Origin: Deltaproteobacteria bacterium
GTDB lineage: Bacteria > Acidobacteriota > Thermoanaerobaculia > Multivoradales > JAHZIX01
NCBI GenBank assembly: GCA_022601195.1
Contig: JAHZIX010000039.1
Span: forward strand, 124,001 to 188,000
Direction of reading: 5' to 3'
Length of the DNA: 64,000 bases
Under the pieces are notes generated by a model. That model did no database searches. It saw nothing but the letters and a program-made list of their open reading frames with translations, and was not told where the DNA came from. The translations under genes were made by a program, and so were the position numbers. Of the stretch, positions 26,540-35,058 are shown piece after piece. Position 1 is the stretch's first letter, and each line of letters starts with the position of its first letter.

Positions 26540-26949
26540 GGACTCGTCTCTTCGGTCGTCCCGGTTTCGACATCGAGTAGCCAACTAAGCTCAGCTCGGG
26601 AGGACTCCTCGGCCAACAAGACCGTCGGGCTCGGACTGGAGGAGAGACTCCAGAGGCTCAAGGCGAGAAGTAGAGCCAAGGTCATGGGCAGCAATCTCAA
26701 GGCGGCCCATCCGAGCAGCTCTGAGGTGGCTGTGGGTTCCCGGGAAGGTAGTTGAGAGAGAACTCGGGCGGCGAAAGATGGGTCGGGTAGGACGTCGTTG
26801 CGCCTTGCGCCCAGCAGTTGCTGAGCTTCCCTCAGCCGGTCGGCAAAGCTCTGGCAGGGGAAACAGGAGCGTAGATGCGCCTCAGCTGCTGCTTGACTGC
26901 TGTCGCATTTCGAATCGCTTAGCTTCCTGCGGGCTTGTCGGCAATTCAT
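26536..26949 (-). CDS. Zinc-finger anti-sigma factor
   Basis: Begins MNCRQARRKLSD and contains HLRSCFPC, the HxxxCxxC core of ZAS-type anti-sigma domains. It then has one transmembrane helix (LLPMTLALLLALSLWSL, about residues 85-105) and a short periplasmic tail. It should hold the adjacent ECF sigma factor inactive at the membrane. The start at 26949 overlaps the sigma gene stop (ATGA). Length is 137 residues. Confidence 0.85.
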   Translation of the reverse strand: MNCRQARRKLSDSKCDSSQAAAEAHLRSCFPCQSFADRLREAQQLLGARRNDVLPDPSFAARVLSQLPSREPTATSELLGWAALRLLPMTLALLLALSLWSLSSSPSPTVLLAEESSRAELSWLLDVETGTTEETSP

Positions 26950-27542
26950 GAATCGAGCTCCTGCTCCAAGATTCGGCGGAGTTTCTTTCTCGCCCGGTGA
27001 GCCCGGACCTTGACGTTGACCCGGGTCCATCCCAGGCGGTCAGCAATTTCCGAGACGGACCAACCTTCGCCATCGAGCAACGAGAGAATAAATCGATCCT
27101 GAGGTGAGAGTTGGCGAAGCAGGCCCTCGACCTCCATTTTGGCATCCGGATCGCGACGGGGAGCTTCTACATCTGCTTCGAAGGGTTCTTCGGATACCGT
27201 CTTGCGGCGCAAACGGCCATAGCAGCAGTTTAGACAGATGCGAGTTAGCCAGTGCTCCACGGGCGCCTCACCACGGTAGGTGTCCAGCTTGCGCCACGCT
27301 AAGAGAAAGGTTTCCTGAGCGACCTCCTCGATATCTTCTCTTCGGTGATAGAAGCGACCGACGAGGCGGAAAACTCGGCGTTCGTGCTGCCGCACAAGCT
27401 GGCCGAAGGCTCCTTCGTCTCCGCCGAGGCAGGCAGTCACGAGCTCTTGCTCTGCTCTCGACGAGAGTGCGGAGACCGGTCGAGCCGATGCCTCTGAGAA
27501 GATCAATGCGTTATTCATTGTGATGGCTTGCCAACCTACCAT
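26946..27542 (-). CDS. ECF RNA polymerase sigma factor
   Basis: Region 2 is seen in FGQLVRQHERRVFRLVGRFYHRREDIEEVAQETFLLAWRKLDTYRG, split here only by sequence; region 4 in LLRQLSPQDRFILSLLDGEG followed by VSEIADRLGWTRVNVKVRAHRA. At 198 residues it is a typical ECF (RpoE-like) sigma factor. It heads an operon with its anti-sigma, a Spy-like protein and an RND pump, which are probably its targets. An alternative start lies at 27518. Confidence 0.92.
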   Translation of the reverse strand: MVGWQAITMNNALIFSEASARPVSALSSRAEQELVTACLGGDEGAFGQLVRQHERRVFRLVGRFYHRREDIEEVAQETFLLAWRKLDTYRGEAPVEHWLTRICLNCCYGRLRRKTVSEEPFEADVEAPRRDPDAKMEVEGLLRQLSPQDRFILSLLDGEGWSVSEIADRLGWTRVNVKVRAHRARKKLRRILEQELDS

Positions 27543-27630
27543 GGAACCTCTCTTACGAATGGTGGCTGCGGAAGTTCGAGAGACGAAGTGTGCTTACTCC
27601 ATTCAACAGGTTAGATGGGGCAACAAGCGA

Positions 27631-27695
27631 TCCGGTTACAGTCCAGGAACAGTTTGCTCAAACTTCATGAAATCTCGGGGGATTTTGTAACCGGA
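27631..27695. repeat. Inverted repeat in the divergent sigma/spy promoter region
   Basis: TCCGGTTACA at 27631-27640 and its perfect complement TGTAACCGGA at 27686-27695 flank a second perfect palindrome, AGTTTG-CT-CAAACT, at 27651-27664. The elements lie between the sigma operon (minus) and the Spy-like gene (plus). They look like binding sites for a dimeric regulator or paired sigma-dependent promoters; no regulator can be named. Confidence 0.6.
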
Positions 27696-27760
27696 AACTT
27701 CTTGATGCCCTCTAGTTGGAGTGAACGGCGAGGAATTCGTCGCAACAAAAGGAGCTAACG

Positions 27761-28273
27761 ATGAAACGTATTTCAAGACTCGTACTCGTGGCAGCGGCTT
27801 TCGCCCTAACTCTGGCACCAATCCTCGCTTCCGCCGGGCCCGGCAACGGTGGACGGCATTTCCGGGGACCGGGCATGGGTGGGCCTGGTGCCGGAATGCA
27901 TGGCCTGATGCAGTTGGATCTAGAAGAAGACCAGCGGGAACAGATTCGCGGTCTCTTCTCGGCTCACCGCGACTCCACGGAGAGCTTGCGGGAGGCCCAT
28001 CGCCAAGCCCAACAGGCCGTCGCTGAGCAGATCCACGCCGAGGTCTTTGACGAGACGGCAATCCGTCAGGCTTCCGATGCAGCTGGTGTCGTCGAGGCGG
28101 ACCTAGCGGTCGAGCGGGCCAAGCTCCTGCAGGATCTTCGCAAGATTCTCACCGCCGAACAGCTCGGGGAGTTGGAGAGCCTCCGGGAGCAAAGGGGAGA
28201 GCGCCGGGAGCATCGTCGTGGTTTTCGCCATCATGGCTCTCATCGCCAGAGCCCGGAAGGAGACGAAAGCTAG
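27761..28273 (+). CDS. Periplasmic Spy/CpxP-like protein
   Basis: A cleavable signal (MKRISRLVLVAAAFALTLA...ASA) precedes a Gly-rich segment and a helical body with LMQLDLEEDQREQIRGLFSAHR and LQDLRKILTAEQLGELESLRE, the LTxxQ-type repeats of Spy/CpxP. The C-terminus is rich in Arg and His and may bind metal. It is divergent from the sigma operon and preceded by AAGGAG. Probably part of the same envelope stress response. Length is 170 residues. Confidence 0.8.
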   Translation: MKRISRLVLVAAAFALTLAPILASAGPGNGGRHFRGPGMGGPGAGMHGLMQLDLEEDQREQIRGLFSAHRDSTESLREAHRQAQQAVAEQIHAEVFDETAIRQASDAAGVVEADLAVERAKLLQDLRKILTAEQLGELESLREQRGERREHRRGFRHHGSHRQSPEGDES

Positions 28274-28464
28274 CGGTTCGCTCCAGCTGAGTGAGTGGAG
28301 AGTTTCAACCGCCCGAGGAGCCTGCTCGCAGGGTGTGCCCAGTGAGTGTACCCAGTGAGTCTTTACAGCGAATAGGGGGGCGGCTCCGTCCCCCGGTCTT
28401 TGTCTCTACGATCTAACTTCTACCGAAACTACCGCCGAGGCCCGAACTGCCCAGGAGCTCTCCA

Positions 28465-29196
28465 ATGAAAAAGGCTGCGAAAATTCTCTCTTTGTCGGTC
28501 GCCGTGCTGGCGACCTTCCTGTTTCTATTGCATCGGGCTGCCGAAGCTGCGCCGGATCTGGAAACTCAGGAGGTGCCGAATCTCTCTGGGATCTGGCACC
28601 TCAACCAGGAGCTCAGTGAAGATCCTAGAGAAAAGATGTCTGGCTCGAGAGGAGGGCTTCGGGGCGGAGCCGGGAGAGGTCGGGGCGGTGGGGGAGGAAG
28701 CTTCGGTGGTCCAGGCGGTCGTCGTGGTGGAAGCCTCGGCGGAGGAGGTGGCCGCAGCGGCGGCTCGGGTTCTCGAGGAGGTGGTCGCCGAAGCGGTGTC
28801 CCAAGGGGAGGCTCAGAAGGGCTTGCAGCGGGAAGCGAACGGATCGAGATCGACCAAGGTCCCCTGGAAATCGCCGTCACCAATGGTGTGGGCCGCACTC
28901 AGGTTCTCTTTGCGGATGGGCAAGAGAGGGAGGAATTTCTGAGGGGGTATGTAACGCAGGTCGTGACGCGATGGGAGGGGGCGAAGCTGGTCAGCGAATT
29001 CGTAAGAGAAGCAGGCCCTACGATGACCCGTACTTACGAGCTGACAGAGGACGGGAGACTGCAGATCACAATCGACCGGGCAGGGAATGGAAGTCGGAAT
29101 CGAAATGGGATGAGCTTCTTTCGGGTTTACGATCTGCTCGAGGAATCGGAGGCGGCCTCTGCAAGCGGCGAAGCCGTGGAGCGTGGGGGGATCTAG
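28465..29196 (+). CDS. Secreted protein with Gly/Arg-rich region, unknown function
   Basis: A signal peptide (about 28 residues, ending AEAAP) is followed by LSGIWHLNQELSEDP, a segment seen in lipocalin-like acidobacterial secreted proteins. Residues about 55-125 are a low-complexity Gly/Arg/Ser region. The C-terminal 110 residues (IEIDQGPLEIAVTNGVGRTQVLFADGQ...) look like alternating beta strands. No catalytic motif is seen. AGGAG lies 7 bases before the start. Function unknown. Confidence 0.7.
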   Translation: MKKAAKILSLSVAVLATFLFLLHRAAEAAPDLETQEVPNLSGIWHLNQELSEDPREKMSGSRGGLRGGAGRGRGGGGGSFGGPGGRRGGSLGGGGGRSGGSGSRGGGRRSGVPRGGSEGLAAGSERIEIDQGPLEIAVTNGVGRTQVLFADGQEREEFLRGYVTQVVTRWEGAKLVSEFVREAGPTMTRTYELTEDGRLQITIDRAGNGSRNRNGMSFFRVYDLLEESEAASASGEAVERGGI

Positions 29197-29287
29197 CCCG
29201 TCTCGAGTCGTTGGCGAGGGGGATCCGATATAGATTCCTCTGTCCAAAGGGGGTGGTTTCCAGGGAAAATTCTGGTATAGATGCCCT

Positions 29288-30034
29288 ATGAGAAAAACGA
29301 CCTCGGAAGATTCAACCTCGGCGGAGCCGGTCGGAGAGTCCGACAAACGGTACCCTTTCGTCCCCTACCGGGTAGAGAAACTCTCCGAAGAGGAGAGACG
29401 GAGCCGAGGTGAGGCTTTCTTTGCTGAGATGGATCGCCGCCGCAGTGTACGCGGATTTTCGAGTAGAGAGGTTCCCCGGGAGCTGATCGAGCTGGCGATT
29501 CGAACCGCTTCGACGGCTCCCTCCGGTGCTCACCGCCAACCTTGGCGATTCGTCGCAATCAGTGACCCGGAAGTCAAGCGACAGATTCGCATCGCTGCCG
29601 AAAAAGAGGAGCGCATCAGCTACGAGGGAGGCCGAATGCCCCCGGAGTGGTTGGAAGCCCTTCTGCCCATTGGTACTAGTTGGAGAAAACCTTACCTGGA
29701 GACAGTGCCTTGGATCGTCGTAGCCTTCGAGGAGCTTTACGGGTTCAACCCGGACGGCTCGAAGCGAAAGAACTACTACGTCAAGGAGAGTATCGGTCTT
29801 GCCTGTGGGTTGTTCATTGCATCGCTGCACCGCATGGGGCTGGCTACTCTCACCCACACTCCAAGCCCGATGAAATTCCTCAGCCACATTCTGGGGCGTC
29901 CCAAGAACGAAAAGCCGGTCATTCTCTTCCCCATTGGATTTCCAGCGGAGGATGCTACGGTGCCGGATCTACTGCGGAAGCCCCTCGAAGAAGTCTCCAT
30001 TTGGGATCCTCAACCGGAACCGGAAGGCGACTGA
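29288..30034 (+). CDS. Nitroreductase family protein (iodotyrosine-deiodinase-like)
   Basis: An FMN-dependent oxidoreductase. RRSVRGFSSREVPRELIELAIRTASTAPSGAHRQPWRF matches the FMN-binding N-terminal part of the nitroreductase superfamily, and PSGAHRQPW in particular the IYD/BluB-like branch. GLACGLFIASLHRMGLATLTHTPSPM is the second conserved segment. At 248 residues it is the usual length. The physiological substrate cannot be inferred from context; neighbours are unrelated. Confidence 0.88.
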   Translation: MRKTTSEDSTSAEPVGESDKRYPFVPYRVEKLSEEERRSRGEAFFAEMDRRRSVRGFSSREVPRELIELAIRTASTAPSGAHRQPWRFVAISDPEVKRQIRIAAEKEERISYEGGRMPPEWLEALLPIGTSWRKPYLETVPWIVVAFEELYGFNPDGSKRKNYYVKESIGLACGLFIASLHRMGLATLTHTPSPMKFLSHILGRPKNEKPVILFPIGFPAEDATVPDLLRKPLEEVSIWDPQPEPEGD

Positions 30035-30057
30035 GGGTCGCAGTAGATTCCTCTCTA

Positions 30058-31053
30058 CTACACTTCTTGCCCACCATAGAGATGACCCACCTGCTCGGCG
30101 TATCCGTTGTAGAGCAGAGTGGGTCTTTTCTCTAGGGTGCCAATATCTTCTTCTCTCGCCTGGCTCCAACGAGGGTGGGGTTTGTCTGGGTTTACATTCG
30201 AGAAGAACCCATATTCAGAGGGTTGGAGATCATTCCAGAAAGTTGGCGGTTGGTGTTCCGTAAATTCGATGCGGACAATGGATTTGGGACTCTTGTAGCC
30301 GTACTTCCAAGGGCAGATCACTCGCCACGGTGCTCCGTGTTGCATGGGGAGTGCATGCCCATAGACCCCGAGCACGACAAAGGCGAGGTCATGGCGAGCC
30401 TCATCGAGTCGCAAGGCTTCGTAGTAGGGCCATGGATAGTAGGTATTGCCTTGCCCCGGCATTCGGTCGGGGTCGTGGACCGACACGAATCGGACATAGC
30501 GAGCGCTGGCTAAGGGCTTGAGTTCATCGATCAGCCGGGCCAGGGGGAATCCCGTCCAGGGAACCTGCATGGCCCAGCGCTCCACACAGCGAAAACGGTA
30601 CAGGCGCTCCTCGAGGGGAAAGCGACGGAAGAGGTCCTCGAGGTTGAGTGTCCTGGGTTGGTGAACCAGGCCCCCAACTTCTACCACCCAGGGGTCGACA
30701 GGGTAGCCCTGGGCAAGCTCCCAAACCGCTCCCTTGTTGGTGGAAAACTCGTAGAAATTGTTGGTGCTCGAAGAGACTTCCTCCGGAGTCAGGGAGCGGT
30801 CGCCGATCCCAAAGTCGAGATTTCTCCGGGCAGGGAATCGATCTCGAAAGCGCCGCCCCAAAGCGCCTGCGGTGCGGCGACGGTGACGGAATCCTCCAAG
30901 ATCGAGGTCGCAACCGGTATTCGCTCCCAGGACGAGACCAAGGCTCGAGTAGCCGAGGGAGCGGAGCACTTGGCGGCGGTTGAGAAAAACGCCCTCTGGG
31001 GTACCTTGGCTGTTTGGTAAGAGCCAGCGTTTTGGGATTTGAATGGCTGCCAT
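30058..31053 (-). CDS. msrP: Protein-methionine-sulfoxide reductase catalytic subunit (MsrP/YedY)
   Basis: A periplasmic molybdopterin enzyme that repairs oxidised methionines. An N-terminal Tat-type signal (FLNRRQVLRSLGYSSLGLVLGANTGC) fits export as a folded, cofactor-loaded protein. The molybdenum ligand cysteine lies in RFRCVERWAMQVPWTGFPLA, and GAPWRVICPWKYGYKSPKSIVRIEF is the second conserved part. Length is 331 residues. The membrane heme partner MsrQ is usually adjacent but is not encoded in this window. Confidence 0.93.
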   Translation of the reverse strand: MAAIQIPKRWLLPNSQGTPEGVFLNRRQVLRSLGYSSLGLVLGANTGCDLDLGGFRHRRRTAGALGRRFRDRFPARRNLDFGIGDRSLTPEEVSSSTNNFYEFSTNKGAVWELAQGYPVDPWVVEVGGLVHQPRTLNLEDLFRRFPLEERLYRFRCVERWAMQVPWTGFPLARLIDELKPLASARYVRFVSVHDPDRMPGQGNTYYPWPYYEALRLDEARHDLAFVVLGVYGHALPMQHGAPWRVICPWKYGYKSPKSIVRIEFTEHQPPTFWNDLQPSEYGFFSNVNPDKPHPRWSQAREEDIGTLEKRPTLLYNGYAEQVGHLYGGQEV

Positions 31054-31260
31054 GGCATCGATCCTCTCGACTTGGTTGAGGAGGCTTCATTGAGGAGGGC
31101 TATTTGAGATCACCCGATCGGGACTGAGCTGCTCATTATTACCGGCCTTTCTCCGGCGGGGCGGCGGGGGTCCTCAGTTGATACGAGTTTGGCAGCTGGC
31201 TGGCTTGGCGTCGGGCGGTTATACTGCTCGGACCACGGGCACTGAGGACTAACGGAGTGG

Positions 31261-32349
31261 GTGTCGAGTGGAATCCGGAACAATGACTTTTCGAGGTTCA
31301 CCGTGCAGGCATTGATTCTCGCCGGTGGCAGCGGCACACGTTTCTGGCCTCTCAGCCGTCGCCAACGACCCAAGCAACTCCTGGCTCTGGAAGGAGATCG
31401 TAGCCTGCTCCAGCAGACCTTCGATCGGCTTCAACCCCAGGTTCCCGCCACCTCTGTATGGGTGTGTACTACGCGTCTTCTCGCCGATCAGGTGCGCCAG
31501 CAGCTACCGGAAGTTCCAGCGGAACAGGTTCTCGAGGAGCCTGAAGGTAGAAATACCGCGGCAGCCATCGGCTGGGCGGTTCGTTCTATGCCGAGGGCAG
31601 CCCGCAATGGGGTCGTCGCGGTGCTACCCGCGGACCACCGAGTGTCCGACGCCGAGGGGTTTCGGCAGCGATTGCAGCAAGCGGAAGAAGCGGTGGAGAG
31701 CCAGGATCTGGTCATGACCCTGGGGATCGAGCCGCAGCGGCCCGAAACAGGCTATGGCTATCTGGAGCTGGGCGAGGTCTTGGACCAGCAGAGCGGCCTT
31801 CGGAAGGTCGTGCGATTTCGAGAGAAGCCGGATCTCGAGACGGCCCGCCGTTTCGTCGATTCTGGGCGTTTTCTATGGAACGGAGGGATTTTCCTTTTCA
31901 GGGGCTCGACGTTCTTATCGCTCCTGGCGGCACATCTTCCGAAACTCGTGGAGGGGCTCGAAGAGATCGCCGCCGAACCGAATCGCTTGGCCGAGATCTA
32001 CTCTCGGTTACCCGCTACCTCGATCGATTTCGGTCTCATGGAGAAGCTCGAGGATATCGCTACTCTGCCTCTCGACTGTGGTTGGAGCGATCTCGGTTCC
32101 TGGCAGGCTCTGGCTGAGGTGTTGACTGCGGATTCTCAAGGCAATATTTGTCGAGGGGATGTCTTTTCAGAACAGGCTTCCGACAACCTTCTGGTTGCGG
32201 ACAGCGGCACCATAGCCATTGTCGGCCTAGAGGGATTGGTGGTGGTGAGAACCGGAGACACGGTACTCGTGGCTCCCAAGGAAAGATCACAGGAAGTGCG
32301 AGAGATCGTCTCGCAGCTCCGGGCCGCCGGTAGGAACGAGTTGCTCTGA
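31261..32349 (+). CDS. manC: Mannose-1-phosphate guanylyltransferase
   Basis: Makes GDP-mannose from mannose 1-phosphate and GTP. The nucleotidyltransferase signature LILAGGSGTRFWPLSRRQRPKQLLAL lies near the N-terminus, and EEPEGRNTAAAIGWA and PADHRVSD follow as in the family; FREKPDLETARRFVDSGRFLWNGGIFLF is the sugar-binding part. It lacks a C-terminal isomerase domain (362 residues), so it is the monofunctional form. The start is a GTG at 31261; an internal GTG 14 codons later is an alternative. Confidence 0.92.
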   Translation: MSSGIRNNDFSRFTVQALILAGGSGTRFWPLSRRQRPKQLLALEGDRSLLQQTFDRLQPQVPATSVWVCTTRLLADQVRQQLPEVPAEQVLEEPEGRNTAAAIGWAVRSMPRAARNGVVAVLPADHRVSDAEGFRQRLQQAEEAVESQDLVMTLGIEPQRPETGYGYLELGEVLDQQSGLRKVVRFREKPDLETARRFVDSGRFLWNGGIFLFRGSTFLSLLAAHLPKLVEGLEEIAAEPNRLAEIYSRLPATSIDFGLMEKLEDIATLPLDCGWSDLGSWQALAEVLTADSQGNICRGDVFSEQASDNLLVADSGTIAIVGLEGLVVVRTGDTVLVAPKERSQEVREIVSQLRAAGRNELL

Positions 32350-32386
32350 GGGCTGTACCTTCCCCCTGGGCGGGTCGGATTTTACG

Positions 32387-33076
32387 ATGTTGCAACCACT
32401 ACAAATAACCGTAGCAGGGACGGATCGGCGTCTTTGCCGACTTCCCATGCCGCTTCAACCCGAGGGCTTGATAGCCGGAGATGGTTCCTGGGAGGTGGAG
32501 TTGGGTTTCGGCAAGGGCCGGTACCTCTTGCGTCGTTCCCTAGAAGATCCCCAGCAGCGATTTCTCGGAGTCGAAGTGGTTTCGAAGTACTGCCGGCTGC
32601 TCATTGGCCGTGCCCATCGGCAGGGAGCCAGCAACCTTGCGGTGGTGCGAGGAGAAGCGGTGTACGCCCTTTCGGCGGTTTTGCCGGTCGGTTTTGCCAA
32701 AGCCGTGCACGTCTACTTTCCCGACCCGTGGCCGAAGGTGCGCCATCATAAGCGTCGGCTCTTCGACCCGGAACGAATCGACCTGGTCCTCGGACTCCTC
32801 GAGCCACGAGGAAGGCTGCTCTTTGCTACGGATTTCCTATCCTATGGAGAGAAGGTCCAAGAGATTCTCGAGAGCCACCCGGCTCTCGACCTCAAGGAGG
32901 TCGGTGACGCTTGGCCGGAAGGTCCACGAACCAACTACGAGGCGAAATACGTGGCCGAAGGTCGGCCCATCTTGCGTTTGGAAGCTCGTCTTCGTAGCGA
33001 CGCGGTGGTGCCCCTGTTTCATCCTCGTGGGGCTGCTGGTATTGCTGCCGCGAGGGCTTCCCGCCTCGAGGAATAG
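32387..33076 (+). CDS. trmB: tRNA (guanine-N7-)-methyltransferase
   Basis: Methylates G46 in tRNA variable loops. ELGFGKGRYL is the SAM-binding motif and VYFPDPWPKVRHHKRRL is the TrmB signature; GPRTNYEAKY is the conserved C-terminal tRNA-binding segment. Length is 229 residues, typical. It lies 37 bases after manC. Confidence 0.93.
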   Translation: MLQPLQITVAGTDRRLCRLPMPLQPEGLIAGDGSWEVELGFGKGRYLLRRSLEDPQQRFLGVEVVSKYCRLLIGRAHRQGASNLAVVRGEAVYALSAVLPVGFAKAVHVYFPDPWPKVRHHKRRLFDPERIDLVLGLLEPRGRLLFATDFLSYGEKVQEILESHPALDLKEVGDAWPEGPRTNYEAKYVAEGRPILRLEARLRSDAVVPLFHPRGAAGIAAARASRLEE

Positions 33077-33265
33077 ACCTTCTCAACTCGTCGAGTGGGG
33101 GCTGCCCTGTACGGTATATCTTGGTGTCGAAGCCTCTCGGCGAGGATGACCTTTCTCTAGTGAGAGGCGAGCCGGAGTTCTGGGGTGGCTTCCTCGAGGG
33201 GCGGAGACATTCCGAGGCTCGAGCCTGCTAAGATCAGGGGGCGCTGGCTCAGCCGGCCGTGAGCC

Positions 33266-35023
33266 ATGAAAAACCTCCGCTACCTCCTACCTTTCTTCGC
33301 CAGATATCGACTCAAGTGGATCAGCGGCCTGGTGTGCGTTGCTGGAATGGCCTTCGTAGGGTTGGCCTCACCCTGGGTGGTTGGAGACGCCATCGACAAC
33401 CTTCGAGGGGGCATAACCCACGCCAAATTATTGGGCTACGCGGGGCTGTTGGTGGGTATCGCCATCGTACAAGGCTTGTTTAGTTTTGGTCAGAGGCGGA
33501 TCTTGGTTGCGATGAGTCGTGACATCGAGCGGGATTTGCGCAACGACTTTCTGGATCACCTGCAAGCTCTGCCTCCGTCCTTCTTTCAGCGCAGCTTTAC
33601 CGGTGATCTGATGGCTCGGGCAACGAACGATATCGAAGCCGTCCGGCAGGTCTGTGGCCCGGCGGTCATGTACAGCGCCAATACGGTCTTGGCCGGGTGT
33701 GGCGCGCTGCTGTTGATGACCTTGATCCATCCATGGCTGACTCTGGTGGCCGTCTGTACGCTTCCCCTCGTAGCGGTGGCTTCCCGTTATTTCGGAGTGC
33801 GTATCCATGCCCATTTCGAGAAGGTTCAGGAACAGTACTCCAGTCTTTCCTCCCGGGTGCAAGAGAGCCTGGCAGGGGGGCGGGTGGTGCGGGCCTTCGC
33901 GAGAGAGCATGCCGAAGACGCGAGTTTCCGCGGCTTTAACCGGGACTACGTCGAGCGAAACCGTCGCCTCATTCTGTGGACCTCAGCTTTTCGGCCGATG
34001 CTTCAGCTGCTCATCGGGTTGGGCTATGTTGCCGTGCTTTGTTACGGCGGTTTGGCGACCTACCTCGGAGAGATGACGGTTGGGGATCTAGTGAAGTTCA
34101 ATCTCTTTCTAGGTAAGTTGACCTGGCCGATGATTGCCGTCGGTTGGGTGATCAACCTGTTGCAGCGGGGCGCAGCCTCTCTGACCCGGATTTACCAGGT
34201 CTTGGGAACAGAACCTGAGATTCGGGACCGCCCGCCTTTGGTAAATCCTACGGAGATCCGTGGAGAGATCTCATTTAGAGGGCTCGATTTTTCCTACCAA
34301 GCCGAATCGGATGGGGCGGAGGAGGTCAAAATACTTCGGGGTATTGACCTCGAGGTGCCGGCCGGCTCCACGGTGGCTGTGGTCGGTCGGACGGGGGCTG
34401 GCAAGAGCACACTCCTTTCTTTGATTCCGCGTCTTATCGAGCCTCCTGAGGGTTCCATTTGGATCGACGGAGTCGACATCCGCCATCTACCGCTCGAACG
34501 ACTTCGGTCCGAGATAGGAGTGGTTCCCCAAGAGGCTTTCTTGTTCTCGACTACGGTTCGAGAAAATATCGCTTTGGGTGCACCTGAGGCTACGATGGAA
34601 GAGATCCAGCGAGCAGCGCAGCTGGCTGGCTTGGAAGACGATCTGAAGGTCTTGCCGCAGGGCTTCGATACCTTGGTTGGGGAACGGGGAGTGACCTTGA
34701 GCGGCGGGCAGAAGCAGCGAGTCGCCTTAGCCCGAGCTCTGTTGAGGCAACCTACGTTTCTGCTGCTGGACGATTGCCTCTCCGCAGTGGACACCCAAAC
34801 GGAAGAGCGCATCCTCGAAAACTTTCGTCAGGTGTTTCGCAATCGCACGGTTTTCTTGGTGGCTCATCGCATCTCGACCGTGAAGGATGCGGACCTTATC
34901 TTGGTTTTAGAGCAGGGAAGAATCACCCAGCGGGGAGACCACCAACAGCTCATTTCTCAACCGGGGCTCTACGGTGAGCTCCATCGTCGCCAGCAATTAG
35001 AGGAGCAACTGGCTGCGGTATAG
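33266..35023 (+). CDS. ABC exporter, fused permease and ATPase (MdlB/LmrA-like)
   Basis: A half-transporter of 585 residues. Six membrane helices (residues about 15-300) precede a nucleotide-binding domain with Walker A GRTGAGKST, signature LSGGQKQ, Walker B FLLLDDCLSAVD and the H-loop in VFLVAHRIST. It should act as a homodimer exporting lipids, drugs or peptides. No partner half-transporter or substrate gene is adjacent. It is far (23 kb) from the lasso locus, so a role there is not supported. Confidence 0.9.
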   Translation: MKNLRYLLPFFARYRLKWISGLVCVAGMAFVGLASPWVVGDAIDNLRGGITHAKLLGYAGLLVGIAIVQGLFSFGQRRILVAMSRDIERDLRNDFLDHLQALPPSFFQRSFTGDLMARATNDIEAVRQVCGPAVMYSANTVLAGCGALLLMTLIHPWLTLVAVCTLPLVAVASRYFGVRIHAHFEKVQEQYSSLSSRVQESLAGGRVVRAFAREHAEDASFRGFNRDYVERNRRLILWTSAFRPMLQLLIGLGYVAVLCYGGLATYLGEMTVGDLVKFNLFLGKLTWPMIAVGWVINLLQRGAASLTRIYQVLGTEPEIRDRPPLVNPTEIRGEISFRGLDFSYQAESDGAEEVKILRGIDLEVPAGSTVAVVGRTGAGKSTLLSLIPRLIEPPEGSIWIDGVDIRHLPLERLRSEIGVVPQEAFLFSTTVRENIALGAPEATMEEIQRAAQLAGLEDDLKVLPQGFDTLVGERGVTLSGGQKQRVALARALLRQPTFLLLDDCLSAVDTQTEERILENFRQVFRNRTVFLVAHRISTVKDADLILVLEQGRITQRGDHQQLISQPGLYGELHRRQQLEEQLAAV

Positions 35024-35058
35024 AGGCGAGGACTTGAAGTGCAGTCGTCAGGGGGAAC

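Noticed and set aside
33266..35023. ABC exporter as the lasso peptide transporter
   Set aside because: It is 23 kb away among housekeeping genes, and has no peptidase domain or linkage to the lasso genes.
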